From: Thermoplasmata archaeon
GTDB lineage: Archaea > Thermoplasmatota > E2 > DHVEG-1
Reading direction: 5' to 3'
NCBI GenBank assembly: GCA_030640585.1
Contig: DAOWIZ010000018.1
Coordinates: forward strand, 1-48,068
Length of the DNA stretch: 48,068 nucleotides
The position numbers and the translations under genes are program-made. This document shows positions 7,641 through 16,015 of the stretch, piece by piece (the first letter of the stretch is position 1; every line of letters starts with the position of its first letter). A model generated the notes under the pieces. It made no database searches and was not told the DNA's origin. It saw nothing but the letters and a program-made list of their open reading frames with translations.

Positions 7641-10043
7641 TTACGTATATTGAATATCTTTGTCGCTTTTATCCTTTTTGGCTACACCGCTGCCAAGAGT
7701 TTCAGATATTTTGTCATAAAATTTAATAACATCTGGTGTGATTGACGCACGAACAAAACCCATTGCCTTATCAAAATGCCCCTTCGCAACAATCTTAGCT
7801 TTTTCGTTTTCCCTTAATGCGATCATCGCTGCCTCTCGACAGAGCGCTTCGATATCTGCACCTGAATAATTATCAGTACTGTTCGCCAACCAGTGATATA
7901 ATTTATCTTTATCAGGCAGAGAATTAAAATTCTTTATATTAAATGAAGTTTTCCGGTCTAATTTATCCACATCAGATTGAGACAAAATTTCACCTTTTAC
8001 TCCTCTTTTTAAAACATCTTCTTTTTCACGAATTATGTGATAATTTTTATTTTGAAAATCCTGTTTCATCTCTTCGACATCTTCTTTTGTTATTGACAAT
8101 GGCATGTTTTTTGTGTGTATCTTAAAAATTTCAAGGCGTGCTTCTTTATCAGGGGAACTAATTAAAACCAAACGGTCAAAACGCCCTGGCCTAAGCAAAC
8201 CCTGATCAAGAATATCGGGGCGGTTTGTGGCACCAATAACTACCACGCCATCCATGCTTTCCATACCATCAATACTTGTTAAAAGCTGATTTACAACGCT
8301 ATCTGTAACATGGGATCCTGTGTGTGTTCCTCTCATTGGAGCAATCGAATCAAGTTCGTCAAGAAATACGATAGTCGGTGCGACCTGCCTGGCTTTTTTG
8401 AATAGTTCCCTTACTGCTTTTTCACTTTCGCCTACCCATTTACTCATTACTTCAGGCCCCTTAATGGAAATAAAGTTAGCTTTTGACTCATGAGCAACAG
8501 CCTTTGCAAGCAAAGTCTTGCCTGTGCCAGGAGGACCATATAATAGAACACCGCGAGGCGCATGAATCCCCATTCTCTTGAAAACCTCTGGTTTTGTAAG
8601 CGGCCATTCAACAGCCTCTTGCAATTGTTGCTTAGCCTCTTCAAGCCCCCCTATGTCCTCCCATGAAACTTTTGGGACCTCAACAAAAAACTCCCGCATA
8701 GCAGAAGGCTCTATGCCACGATGCGCATTCACAAAATCATCCATTGTCACTTCCATTTTTTCAAGCACATCGACAGGGATCGGTTTTTCAAGATCAATAT
8801 CTGGTAGATGCCTTCGCAGCGCGTTCATTGCTGCCTCTCTTGCAAGAGCTGCAAGATCAGCGCCAACATATCCATATGTTATATCAGCCAGATCATCTAG
8901 GCACGTATCAACAGCATCCTTACTTATCGGCATACCGCGCGTATGAATTTGTAAAATTTCTTTACGCCCATTTCGGTCAGGAGCATCTATCCTGATCTCC
9001 CTATCAAAACGCCCTGGTCGTCGAAGTGCCGGATCCAACGAGTCTGGGATGTTTGTTGCACCAATAACAATGAGCTTTCCACGTCCTTTCAAACCATCCA
9101 TCAAAGTAAGCATCTGAGAAACAACGCGTTTTTCAACTTCACCATGTGTTTCGCTTCTTTTACCAGCAATTGCATCTATTTCATCAATGAAAATAATCGA
9201 AGGAGCATTTTTTTCCCCATCTTCAAATATTTTCCTAAGATTTTCTTCTGATTGCCCATAAAATTTCGACATGATTTCTGGACCATTGATCGTATAAAAA
9301 TTTGCGCCCGACTCGTTTGCCACTGCTTTTGCAATAAGTGTTTTACCAGTGCCGGGTGGCCCGTGCAGCAAAACTCCTTTTGGCGGGTCTATTCCAAGAC
9401 GGTCAAAAAGTTCAGGATGTTTCAGCGGTAGTTCTATCATTTCACGGACTTTCAAGATTTCTTCATGGAGCCCTCCGATATCTTCATAGGAAATTCGCGG
9501 TCCTTCTGCCTCTTCAATTTTTGCCGCTTCTTCCTTAACTTGTATAGTTGTAAATTCATTTATTGAGACAATTCCATTGGGGGTAGTATTGATTATAATA
9601 AAAGGTAGCGCACTTCCAAATAATGCTATACCTGGTATAATTACGTGATCTCCAGTTGTAAGCGGTCTTTTTAACAAGCCTTTTTTTATGAGAACCTCAA
9701 TTCCACCTCCAAATTGTATTTGTTGTCCTTTTGATATGAGTGGTGCGAGTACTACATTTTTTGCTTCTTTTACCTCTACTCGTCTTATTTTTACTCGGTC
9801 TCCAAGACCTGCCCCTGAATTTTTTCTAGTTAAATTATCAATACGAATTATTCGTTTCCCTTCGTCTGTTGGATGGGCTCTCCATACTACGGCTGCTGTT
9901 GTTTTAGTTCCCTCGATTTCTATAACGTCGCCTATAGACAAATCCAGTTCAATTCGTGATTGATGATCAATTCTTGCTCGTCCGTATCCTACGTCTTGTT
10001 GAAAAGCTTCTGATATTTTTAATATGACTTCTTTCATCTTCAT
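7641..10043 (-). CDS. Cdc48/VAT-type AAA ATPase
   Basis: An 800-aa hexameric unfoldase that feeds proteins to degradation or remodelling. It has the double-psi barrel N-domain (about 1-175) and two AAA modules. D1 has Walker A GPPGTGKT (228-235) and Walker B IIFIDEID (283-290); D2 has Walker A GPPGTGKT (503-510) and Walker B IVFLDELD. Arginine-finger motifs RRPGRFD and RPGRFD are present. It is unusual that the D2 lid, normally a short link between HTKNMPL and YSGADIEAL, carries an extra 55-60 residues of charged sequence (about 655-722). The start MKMKEVILK is preceded by GGGAG (10050-10054, minus strand). A small PRC-barrel gene follows in the same direction. Confidence 0.95.
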   Translation of the reverse strand: MKMKEVILKISEAFQQDVGYGRARIDHQSRIELDLSIGDVIEIEGTKTTAAVVWRAHPTDEGKRIIRIDNLTRKNSGAGLGDRVKIRRVEVKEAKNVVLAPLISKGQQIQFGGGIEVLIKKGLLKRPLTTGDHVIIPGIALFGSALPFIIINTTPNGIVSINEFTTIQVKEEAAKIEEAEGPRISYEDIGGLHEEILKVREMIELPLKHPELFDRLGIDPPKGVLLHGPPGTGKTLIAKAVANESGANFYTINGPEIMSKFYGQSEENLRKIFEDGEKNAPSIIFIDEIDAIAGKRSETHGEVEKRVVSQMLTLMDGLKGRGKLIVIGATNIPDSLDPALRRPGRFDREIRIDAPDRNGRKEILQIHTRGMPISKDAVDTCLDDLADITYGYVGADLAALAREAAMNALRRHLPDIDLEKPIPVDVLEKMEVTMDDFVNAHRGIEPSAMREFFVEVPKVSWEDIGGLEEAKQQLQEAVEWPLTKPEVFKRMGIHAPRGVLLYGPPGTGKTLLAKAVAHESKANFISIKGPEVMSKWVGESEKAVRELFKKARQVAPTIVFLDELDSIAPMRGTHTGSHVTDSVVNQLLTSIDGMESMDGVVVIGATNRPDILDQGLLRPGRFDRLVLISSPDKEARLEIFKIHTKNMPLSITKEDVEEMKQDFQNKNYHIIREKEDVLKRGVKGEILSQSDVDKLDRKTSFNIKNFNSLPDKDKLYHWLANSTDNYSGADIEALCREAAMIALRENEKAKIVAKGHFDKAMGFVRASITPDVIKFYDKISETLGSGVAKKDKSDKDIQYT

Positions 10044-10171
10044 TTAGCTCCCACCAAATAATGCCTGTCTTTTTATGGCTAATGAGGAAGGATGTTATTA
10101 TAATTTATTCCCACTGGTTTTTATTTAGAAGCAATATTTAAATAACAATTTTATATTTAGTGCCTTATAAA

Positions 10172-10819
10172 ATGAATTTGAAACTTAAACATTATTCCCT
10201 TCTACTGGCCATAACAGGAATCGTAGTTCTATATTTTATATCGCTTCTATCTCAACCAGTTTTAATAGAATTATCTGAACTGCCAGATTATGAAGATAAA
10301 CAGGTAATAGTTGAGGGAACCGTAACAGAATATCATGTTACAACCTATGGAAGCCAACTAATAACAATAAAAGACAAAAACAAATCAGCAACCATCTTTA
10401 TTGAGACAGAAATAGATGTTGAATACGGCGACCGAATAAGAGCAACAGGAAAAGTACAAAAATACAATGACGGCTGGGAAATAATTGTAAGCAACAAAAA
10501 ATTTATAGAAAATATTCATAAATGGCAAAACATTTCAATTCCTCTATGGCAACTTGCACAAAAACCTTCAAACTATCAGGGTTTAAACGTTAATGTTACA
10601 GGTGTTGTAGATTCACTATATGACAACTATCTTTATCTCACAGATCTGGATGGAACATATTCACTTATTGTATTTTACAACCCATACATGTACAATTCTT
10701 TATACCCTGGTCAAACGGTAATCGTTGAAGGTAAATTTGATTTTAATCAAGAAACATTCAGATACGCACTAACACTTTCTGAACAAAACCATAAAATCTC
10801 ACAAACATCCGGTGGATAG
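10172..10819 (+). CDS. Membrane-anchored OB-fold protein (two OB domains)
   Basis: A protein of about 215 aa with one N-terminal membrane anchor (about residues 8-26) and two repeated OB-like beta-barrel units. The first runs around KQVIVEGTVTEY to GDRIRATGKVQKY. The second runs around LNVNVTGVVDSLY to GQTVIVEGKFDFN. This is the nucleic-acid-binding OB pattern (VxVxGxV and GxxVxVxGxV) seen in COG4085-like archaeal proteins. The ATG at 10172 is used; a GTG lies in frame at 10160. A TATA-like TATTTAAATA (10134-10143) fits a start near 10160. It is followed after 6 nt by the TctA-like permease gene, so the pair was an operon before the transposon landed. Confidence 0.7.
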   Translation: MNLKLKHYSLLLAITGIVVLYFISLLSQPVLIELSELPDYEDKQVIVEGTVTEYHVTTYGSQLITIKDKNKSATIFIETEIDVEYGDRIRATGKVQKYNDGWEIIVSNKKFIENIHKWQNISIPLWQLAQKPSNYQGLNVNVTGVVDSLYDNYLYLTDLDGTYSLIVFYNPYMYNSLYPGQTVIVEGKFDFNQETFRYALTLSEQNHKISQTSGG

Positions 10820-10825
10820 AATGCC

Positions 10826-11083
10826 ATGTTAGACCTAATTCTTGTCATCTTTTTCTGTATTATGGGTGTTATAACAGGTATTGCAACAGGCTTATTACCC
10901 GGCCTTCATGTAAATAACATAGCACTCATTCTACTATCTTTATCTGGTGCGATAATTGGGGTGTTTAGTTTTCTTTTTGAATATGGGATCTCTGAACAAT
11001 TCATTCTGTTATTGATTTGTGTTTATATCATATCCGTGTCAATCTCTCACACATTCCATGATGTAATCCCAACTACTTTCCTC
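10826..11083 (+). pseudogene. TctA-like permease, N-terminal part, split by transposon
   Basis: First 86 codons of a TctA-family membrane protein (COG1784, archaeal tripartite-tricarboxylate-transporter-like). The N-terminal GVITGIATGLLPGLHVNNIALI and SHTFHDVIPTTFL are hallmarks of the family. Coding stops two codons into the inserted element (CAG then TAG). The remaining 360 codons continue in the same frame at 30101 (GAPNEDTALSVLPAH). Joining 11083 to 30101 rebuilds a 446-aa protein without any frame correction, so the break is recent and due only to the insertion. The truncated product is unlikely to function. Confidence 0.93.
11079..11083 (+). repeat. Left copy of 5-bp target site duplication
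   Basis: TCCTC, the last bases of the Phe-Leu codons of the left half of the permease. It is repeated at 30096-30100. Confidence 0.9.
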
Positions 11084-11096
11084 CAGTAGTTCCGAA
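11084..11096 (+). repeat. Left terminal inverted repeat of the 19-kb element
   Basis: CAGTAGTTCCGAA, a perfect reverse complement of 30083-30095. Confidence 0.93.
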
Positions 11097-11182
11097 TGTA
11101 TATTTTAAAGTTATGTTTTTTGATAATTTTGACAAACTTGATAAAAACAGAACTGTATTTTTTAATTAAAATCAATAAAAAA

Positions 11183-11232
11183 TTGTTGGTTAGAGTGCTT
11201 TTGACTGGCATTTTTGTCTTATGCACCAACAA
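11183..11232 (-). terminator. Hairpin with T-run downstream of the transposase
   Basis: TTGTTGGT (11183-11190) pairs with ACCAACAA (11225-11232). Read on the minus strand, the hairpin is followed by a run of T, in the 209-nt non-coding left end after the transposase stop. It is probably a transcription terminator for the transposase, or it may shield it from host transcription. Apart from this hairpin and the terminal repeat I see nothing in this gap. Confidence 0.4.
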
Positions 11233-11293
11233 TAAATATGATGCAGACTAAGGGATTTAAGAATTTCTATTAAGAACTGAATCGCAGGTCATG

Positions 11294-12907
11294 TTAACCA
11301 CCTGGATCAATCACAATCAACAACGTGCCAAAATACTTGGCAGTAATAATATGTCCATCGCCTACTTTACCATGAAGATGCAACCATATCAAAACATCAG
11401 CGAGTATCCATAAGTTATATAATAACACTGAGAATAAGAAATAGAACAAACGGATATGATAATTCTTAGAAGTGGTTTTAGCACGAAAACTATGCTTTTT
11501 AACACGATAACTGGTTTCAATACCCCAGCGTTTGCTATACAATAAAAATAACCGTTCAAGCAGGTCAACATCATTATTCTCAAAATGCATATTGGTCGAA
11601 AACACTCGTTTTTCACCTGTTTTGTCCTTAGCAACGATTAGATTAAAACTACAGGTTTTCATCCTGAAGCCAGTAATGACAGACGGCGCAGGAGAAAGTT
11701 CCATAGCACGCCTTATCGCATAGTTTCTCTGACCAGGCATCAGCCATTTCAACCCGAAACCATTCAACACACCAATAGACTTCGAGTCAAAGAACCCTCG
11801 GTCAAGATAAACATGGTTGATCTTAATCCGTTTTTTAGCATAATAAACAAGCCTTGTAAACAGGTCTTCCTTGGTGCTTAGAGCATTAACGGGCAAAGCA
11901 AGAAGTGTAAACCGTTTACCATTATCTACAATATTCAATGTGATAAACTTATAGCATCTATCAGTGCCCCGCTCAGGCATTTTACCAACGACCATCAGTG
12001 TCTTTCTATTTCCATAGTAGAACCATTCTGTATAATCAATGGCAACATCGACACGTTTGCGAACATCAAACATATTAGCCTGGCGAGCCATCTCCCAGAC
12101 AATTTCAAACAAAGTCTCATACATGCGCTGCATATCTTTAATATTATCATATTTCTTCAAATGATACAACAGAGTATCTGCGTCAGGGCAACGTTTACGG
12201 TATTCCTTGTAAATCTTACTTCCGCTCTCTGCGAAATTCTGATTTAAGCCCAGATGTATCAAGAGGTCAATAAACATTTTCTTGTTGTAGATGCAGTTTT
12301 TACCAAGATTCAAATCTATAAAAGGAGTAAAACGCTTTTTAAACAAACGGCAAACATCTTTTGTCTGTATGTTTCTCTGAAGTCTCTGGTTGCGCTCTTT
12401 CGTGTCTTTCTTTGGTTTTTCAGGTTCTAAGGTTTTAATATCAAACAAAATCCCAAACTTCTCAGAAACCTCAATTATTTTATCAACTGTAAAATCAAGA
12501 AGTCTTTTTGTTTCTTCATCGAGAATATGATTAATAAAATAACTAACAGTTGTCTGGTCAGGAGTTACACTAAAGCCTAGTTTGTATTTATCGCCAGGGC
12601 GTCTTTTCAAATATCTGACAAGTTTTGTTTGAAACTTAATTCCTTTTAGTTTCTGGTATAAAACAAGATTAATCATAGATGTATAATCATATTTTATTTT
12701 ACGATATGTTTTTTCCTGAAAAATTGATGTATCAAAACTTTGGAGGTATTCGGCAACGGTCACTTTAGGTTGCTTTTTGAATAGCTCAAAGGTTTTATAA
12801 ATCTCCAGTTCTATGTTTCTTCTGGAGACACGCATTCTGCTTTGGCTCATGTGTTGTCTCCAGACCCCTTGAGAAGGACCAATTCTCTTGGGGTCATCCT
12901 TTTTCAA
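11294..12907 (-). CDS. DDE transposase, IS4-like (YREK signature)
   Basis: A 537-aa transposase that probably mobilises the whole 19-kb element. The catalytic triad is visible: D291 in VAIDYTEWFYYG, D369 in HVYLDRGFFD and E464 in the YREK signature (Y457-x2-R460-x3-E464-x6-K471, within YSKRWGIETSYRVKK). The C-terminal RLFYFLFSVLLYNLW is typical of IS4-group enzymes. It appears intact, with no frameshift. The N-terminal 270 residues are basic and probably bind DNA. It lies at the left end and reads toward that end. A 9-bp inverted repeat (TTTCAAACT, 12902-12910; AGTTTGAAA, 12932-12940) straddles its start and could affect its expression. The exact IS family needs a database comparison. Confidence 0.88.
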   Translation of the reverse strand: MKKDDPKRIGPSQGVWRQHMSQSRMRVSRRNIELEIYKTFELFKKQPKVTVAEYLQSFDTSIFQEKTYRKIKYDYTSMINLVLYQKLKGIKFQTKLVRYLKRRPGDKYKLGFSVTPDQTTVSYFINHILDEETKRLLDFTVDKIIEVSEKFGILFDIKTLEPEKPKKDTKERNQRLQRNIQTKDVCRLFKKRFTPFIDLNLGKNCIYNKKMFIDLLIHLGLNQNFAESGSKIYKEYRKRCPDADTLLYHLKKYDNIKDMQRMYETLFEIVWEMARQANMFDVRKRVDVAIDYTEWFYYGNRKTLMVVGKMPERGTDRCYKFITLNIVDNGKRFTLLALPVNALSTKEDLFTRLVYYAKKRIKINHVYLDRGFFDSKSIGVLNGFGLKWLMPGQRNYAIRRAMELSPAPSVITGFRMKTCSFNLIVAKDKTGEKRVFSTNMHFENNDVDLLERLFLLYSKRWGIETSYRVKKHSFRAKTTSKNYHIRLFYFLFSVLLYNLWILADVLIWLHLHGKVGDGHIITAKYFGTLLIVIDPGG

Positions 12908-12980
12908 ACTTTGATTGTATTTTTCTAAAGTAGTTTGAAAATAAGGTTTAGATATGTTTCTGGAGTCATAGAGTTATACC

Positions 12981-12997
12981 ACCCCCAAAGTGGGGGT
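12981..12997. repeat. Short GC-rich hairpin between transposase and cargo
   Basis: ACCCCCA and TGGGGGT form a 7-bp stem with an AAG loop, followed by TTTT, in the gap between the divergent transposase and AbrB-like genes. It could end transcription or be a remnant of an element end. Confidence 0.35.
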
Positions 12998-13058
12998 TTT
13001 GGAATGAAAGTATCTTTTTTATTTCTTTCCCAAATCAACTGCATTTATCGCTACCTTA

Positions 13059-13139
13059 TTTCCTACCTATTTAACTACATCTACAATCTCATATATAAAC
13101 TTTTAGGTAGGAAAATTAAAAGTGTTAAGGGTAGTTAAA
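13059..13139. promoter_or_regulatory. Nested inverted repeats, probable operator of the R-M operon
   Basis: Two inverted repeats interleave: TTTCCTACCTA (13059-13069) with TAGGTAGGAAA (13104-13114), and TTTAACTAC (13070-13078) with GTAGTTAAA (13131-13139). TATA-like sequence (CATATATAAAC, 13090-13100) lies between the first pair of arms, and another (TTATATAATT, about 13152-13161) lies after it, near the AbrB-like start. This is the layout expected for autoregulation by a dimeric AbrB-type protein. Confidence 0.55.
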
Positions 13140-13188
13140 AAAGCAGTAAAAGTTATATAATTAAACTGCCATTTAACAATTGATATAT

Positions 13189-13368
13189 ATGGGATTTAAA
13201 ACCACAATTGCTAAAGCTTCTACCATCTCAAATTCCTTTAGAACAACAGTACCAGCTGCAATAATAAACCAGTTCAATTTAAACGATGGGGATAAACTAG
13301 ATTGGGAACTAAAAGCAGAAAATGGTAACTTAATTGTAATTATAAAACCTGAGAAGAAGGAGATGTAG
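13189..13368 (+). CDS. AbrB/SpoVT-type regulator of the R-M system
   Basis: A 59-aa swapped-hairpin DNA-binding protein. TISNSFRTTVPAAIINQFNL followed by GDKLDWELKAENGNLIVIIKP is the standard AbrB/MazE-type pattern (strand, RxTVP, GDxLxW, strand). The ATG at 13189 fits the family better than the TTG nine bases upstream. It ends 7 nt before the methyltransferase start, so both are on one transcript. By analogy with controller proteins of other restriction-modification systems it may time expression of methylase and nuclease, and the inverted repeats upstream are its likely target. An antitoxin role is the alternative, but no toxin gene is adjacent. Confidence 0.8.
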   Translation: MGFKTTIAKASTISNSFRTTVPAAIINQFNLNDGDKLDWELKAENGNLIVIIKPEKKEM

Positions 13369-13375
13369 TGAAAGC

Positions 13376-14995
13376 ATGCTATTGGTAGAACAAAAGAAGA
13401 GATTACAATTGAATAAGGTTACATTTAGACAATATCTTGCATTAGTATTTATAATTACTGAACTAAGGGAGGAATTTCGCTGTCCATCCCCTGACGAAAT
13501 TAAAAAAGAAATTCGGTTTTCAACAGATCGATTACTTAACACTACACTAAAAGCCTTGGAAAAAAAAGGATTTTTAATTTTTAATGGACTTGATAAAAAT
13601 CCGATAGTTGAATTAACCGAAGAAACTAAAAAGATAGAAGCAAATCTCATTGATAAATTATTTTTAATCGAAGAATACACACCCTATACTGAAATTAAAA
13701 AACAAATCAAAATCGTCGACACCCCAAAAAACTTTCTTAATCTATTAATAGAAACAAAAATCATTCCTGGGGGCAATATCATCTCACTTATTAATCAAAA
13801 AACCATCGTAAATAGATGGTATGGACTACTCGAAGAATTTCCACCAAGCCTTGTTTGGAACAAACTCAAAGAATACAATATAAAATCAGAACATACAGTT
13901 CTTGATCCTTGCCTTGGAAGTGGAACAACAATTACAACAGCAAGATTATACGGAACCAAAACAGTTGGTATCGATATAAATCCAACATCAACTTTTGTAT
14001 CCACAGTTAAAACAACATGGAATGTAGACCTAAAAGAGTTAAAAGAAGAGATAAATTCTATTTTAAATGAATACCAGACAGCATGTCCAATTCTCGATAA
14101 CATCAGAACAACAACCGAAGCATTAGAATGTATGACTTGGATGGAAAAACATCAATGGCTTAAACCAAGAAACCAAAATGATGTTGCATTTATCAAGGAA
14201 AGAATTAAAGAGATAAGAAATAATAAAATAAAGAATATCTTCCTGCTTGCCTTAATAGAAGCAGCAGTTGAAGCATCAAATGCCTCATTTTGTCCAGGGA
14301 CATCTTTTTACCCATTTAGGAAAAAACCAGAGTTTGGATATTGTTTCGAAAACAAACTTAGAATGATATATGAAGATCTTTTTTTAATTAAAAAAAGTGA
14401 TTTAAAGCCAAAGCCAACACAGATCTACAATAAAGATATGAGAGAAATGGCCGATTATATTGAACCAAACAGCATTGATTTTTTACTTACATCTCCACCA
14501 TATCCAAATGATTTGGAATATACAAGACAAACACGTCTTGATTTATTTCTGTTAGATTATGTTAAAAACATGGGGGATGTAAAAGAGATCAAGAAGCAAA
14601 TGATCAAAGGGAGTACTAAGCTGATTTTTAATGAAAGTAACAGCGCTCAATATATCCAAAAATTCCCGATAATAATGAACGTTGTCTATAGATTAGCAGA
14701 AAAGTTTAAAGATAAAAATTGGGGGTGGGACTATCCACGGATGATCCAGGAATACTTCGGAGACATATATTTGGCCTTAGAAGCTACTCAGAAGGTAATG
14801 AAAGACAATAGATATGCACTCTATGTTGTTGGAGACCAATCATACAAAGGGGTTCTAATACCTGTTGGCAGAGCGATGATTGATATTGCAAAAGATCTCA
14901 ACTATAAGAATGCAAAACTCGAAGAAGTAAGAATCAGAAGAAGCACACTTCATACTATGCCTTTAATAGAAGAAATTGTCATACTTCAAAAATAA
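13376..14995 (+). CDS. DNA methyltransferase (N4-cytosine/N6-adenine type) of a restriction-modification system
   Basis: A 539-aa amino-methyltransferase. The SAM-binding motif I is VLDPCLGSGTT (about 175-185), followed by GTKTVGIDINPTS. The catalytic motif IV is LLTSPPYPNDLEYTRQ (about 371-386). Motif I precedes IV, and the TSPPY form is common in N4-cytosine enzymes. The first 100 residues look like an extra winged-helix or recognition region, with further recognition sequence between motifs. An AGGAG lies about 12 nt before the ATG. It is co-transcribed with the AbrB-like gene, and it ends 3 nt from the end of the convergent endonuclease gene. That gives a compact type II R-M cassette in which the methylase protects the host sites. 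Confidence 0.88.
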   Translation: MLLVEQKKRLQLNKVTFRQYLALVFIITELREEFRCPSPDEIKKEIRFSTDRLLNTTLKALEKKGFLIFNGLDKNPIVELTEETKKIEANLIDKLFLIEEYTPYTEIKKQIKIVDTPKNFLNLLIETKIIPGGNIISLINQKTIVNRWYGLLEEFPPSLVWNKLKEYNIKSEHTVLDPCLGSGTTITTARLYGTKTVGIDINPTSTFVSTVKTTWNVDLKELKEEINSILNEYQTACPILDNIRTTTEALECMTWMEKHQWLKPRNQNDVAFIKERIKEIRNNKIKNIFLLALIEAAVEASNASFCPGTSFYPFRKKPEFGYCFENKLRMIYEDLFLIKKSDLKPKPTQIYNKDMREMADYIEPNSIDFLLTSPPYPNDLEYTRQTRLDLFLLDYVKNMGDVKEIKKQMIKGSTKLIFNESNSAQYIQKFPIIMNVVYRLAEKFKDKNWGWDYPRMIQEYFGDIYLALEATQKVMKDNRYALYVVGDQSYKGVLIPVGRAMIDIAKDLNYKNAKLEEVRIRRSTLHTMPLIEEIVILQK

Positions 14996-14998
14996 AAA

Positions 14999-15922
14999 CT
15001 ACACTCTTATTGTAAATCGATTGTTGATACATTGTCGGATTTTATCACGTAATAAATCTAACGTAATGTCATGTTGTTTACCTGTTATAGACTTTTGAAT
15101 GTCCTCTGGTGTTGTGACATAATATTTATCAGTAGATAAATTGAATTTATCCTGATTTTGATTATATACTAATTTAACAGTTAAAAAATAAAAAAACTTA
15201 TCCTTGGGTAGAGGAAGATTTGTCACATCCTGTAATGGAAAAGCAAAAGTCCTTCTAAAAAAAGCAAATAAATAATCTTGTAAAATCCAAATTGATGGAA
15301 CACGAATCTCTTCGAATAGATACCCTTTATCAATCATCTGTAAAGAAGACCCTTTAACTGATGCTTTAGAGTTCAATCCATATCCATAATTTTTACTAGT
15401 GACATTAATTCCATGGTAGGAATCTCGAATACATTCGACAATGCCCCTTGTGCCTGTAGTACTATCAGATTGATACTCAATATGCGCTACTCTTCCTATC
15501 CTTTCAAAACCATCCTGATCAATTATTTCACCTATCAAACCATCGGCAGTTCCAAATGGACGAATGCCAACCTCTCCTGTAACAACTATATTATTACCAT
15601 CAAAAAATTGCTGTTTTATCGAATTGAAAATAGTATTATCTTCAAAGAACCTATAGGGGCAAATAATTACTGGATATGGAACATCACTCCAACTTGGATT
15701 ATGCCAAGCTGTACATGCGCCTGTTTGGTGTGTTAGTAGCCGATTCCCTTCATCATCAGTTAAATTCGAAATTTTGTTATCTGGATCGCAAGGGCGGTTA
15801 TCAGACATGAATGGACAGATGTGGGTTCTTCTGTAACTCTGGGGTTTTTCAGATGTGTTTGTTGGTGGATAGCCAAAAATTTCTGCAACATATTTATTAT
15901 GTTTATTATCTGATGAAGCCAT
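14999..15922 (-). CDS. NotI-like type II restriction endonuclease
   Basis: A 307-aa protein that I assign to the NotI-like family. Four cysteines are placed as in its metal-binding N-terminal domain: C36 (HICPF), C45 (RPCDP), C70 (GACTAW) and C88 (IICPYRF). A PD-(D/E)XK-like site follows: E117 (VTGEVG), D127 (GTADGL) and E149-x-Q151 (AHIEYQSD). The E-x-Q ending, instead of E-x-K, is known in this family. It is convergent with the methyltransferase. The frame is closed directly before the ATG (TAAATG), and the only strong SD (GGAGG, 15955-15959) lies 33 nt away, serving an overlapping out-of-frame start at 15948. The target site cannot be read from the sequence; NotI-like enzymes tend to have long GC-rich sites. 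Confidence 0.72.
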   Translation of the reverse strand: MASSDNKHNKYVAEIFGYPPTNTSEKPQSYRRTHICPFMSDNRPCDPDNKISNLTDDEGNRLLTHQTGACTAWHNPSWSDVPYPVIICPYRFFEDNTIFNSIKQQFFDGNNIVVTGEVGIRPFGTADGLIGEIIDQDGFERIGRVAHIEYQSDSTTGTRGIVECIRDSYHGINVTSKNYGYGLNSKASVKGSSLQMIDKGYLFEEIRVPSIWILQDYLFAFFRRTFAFPLQDVTNLPLPKDKFFYFLTVKLVYNQNQDKFNLSTDKYYVTTPEDIQKSITGKQHDITLDLLRDKIRQCINNRFTIRV

Positions 15923-16015
15923 TTAAATAACAAATCAATAAGATGCATAAAAAACCTCCGTAAAAAAAAATTATATGAAGTGGGAGGACAATATAAAAAA
16001 TTGGTGTGTAAATTT

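Noticed and set aside
10826-11089. Complete small membrane protein of 87 aa
   Set aside because: The last codon and stop belong to the transposon end, and the sequence is the N-terminus of a longer family continued at 30101.
12902-12997. Inner end of a separate short IS around the transposase
   Set aside because: The hairpins here do not match the 13-bp terminal repeat and no second target duplication is seen.
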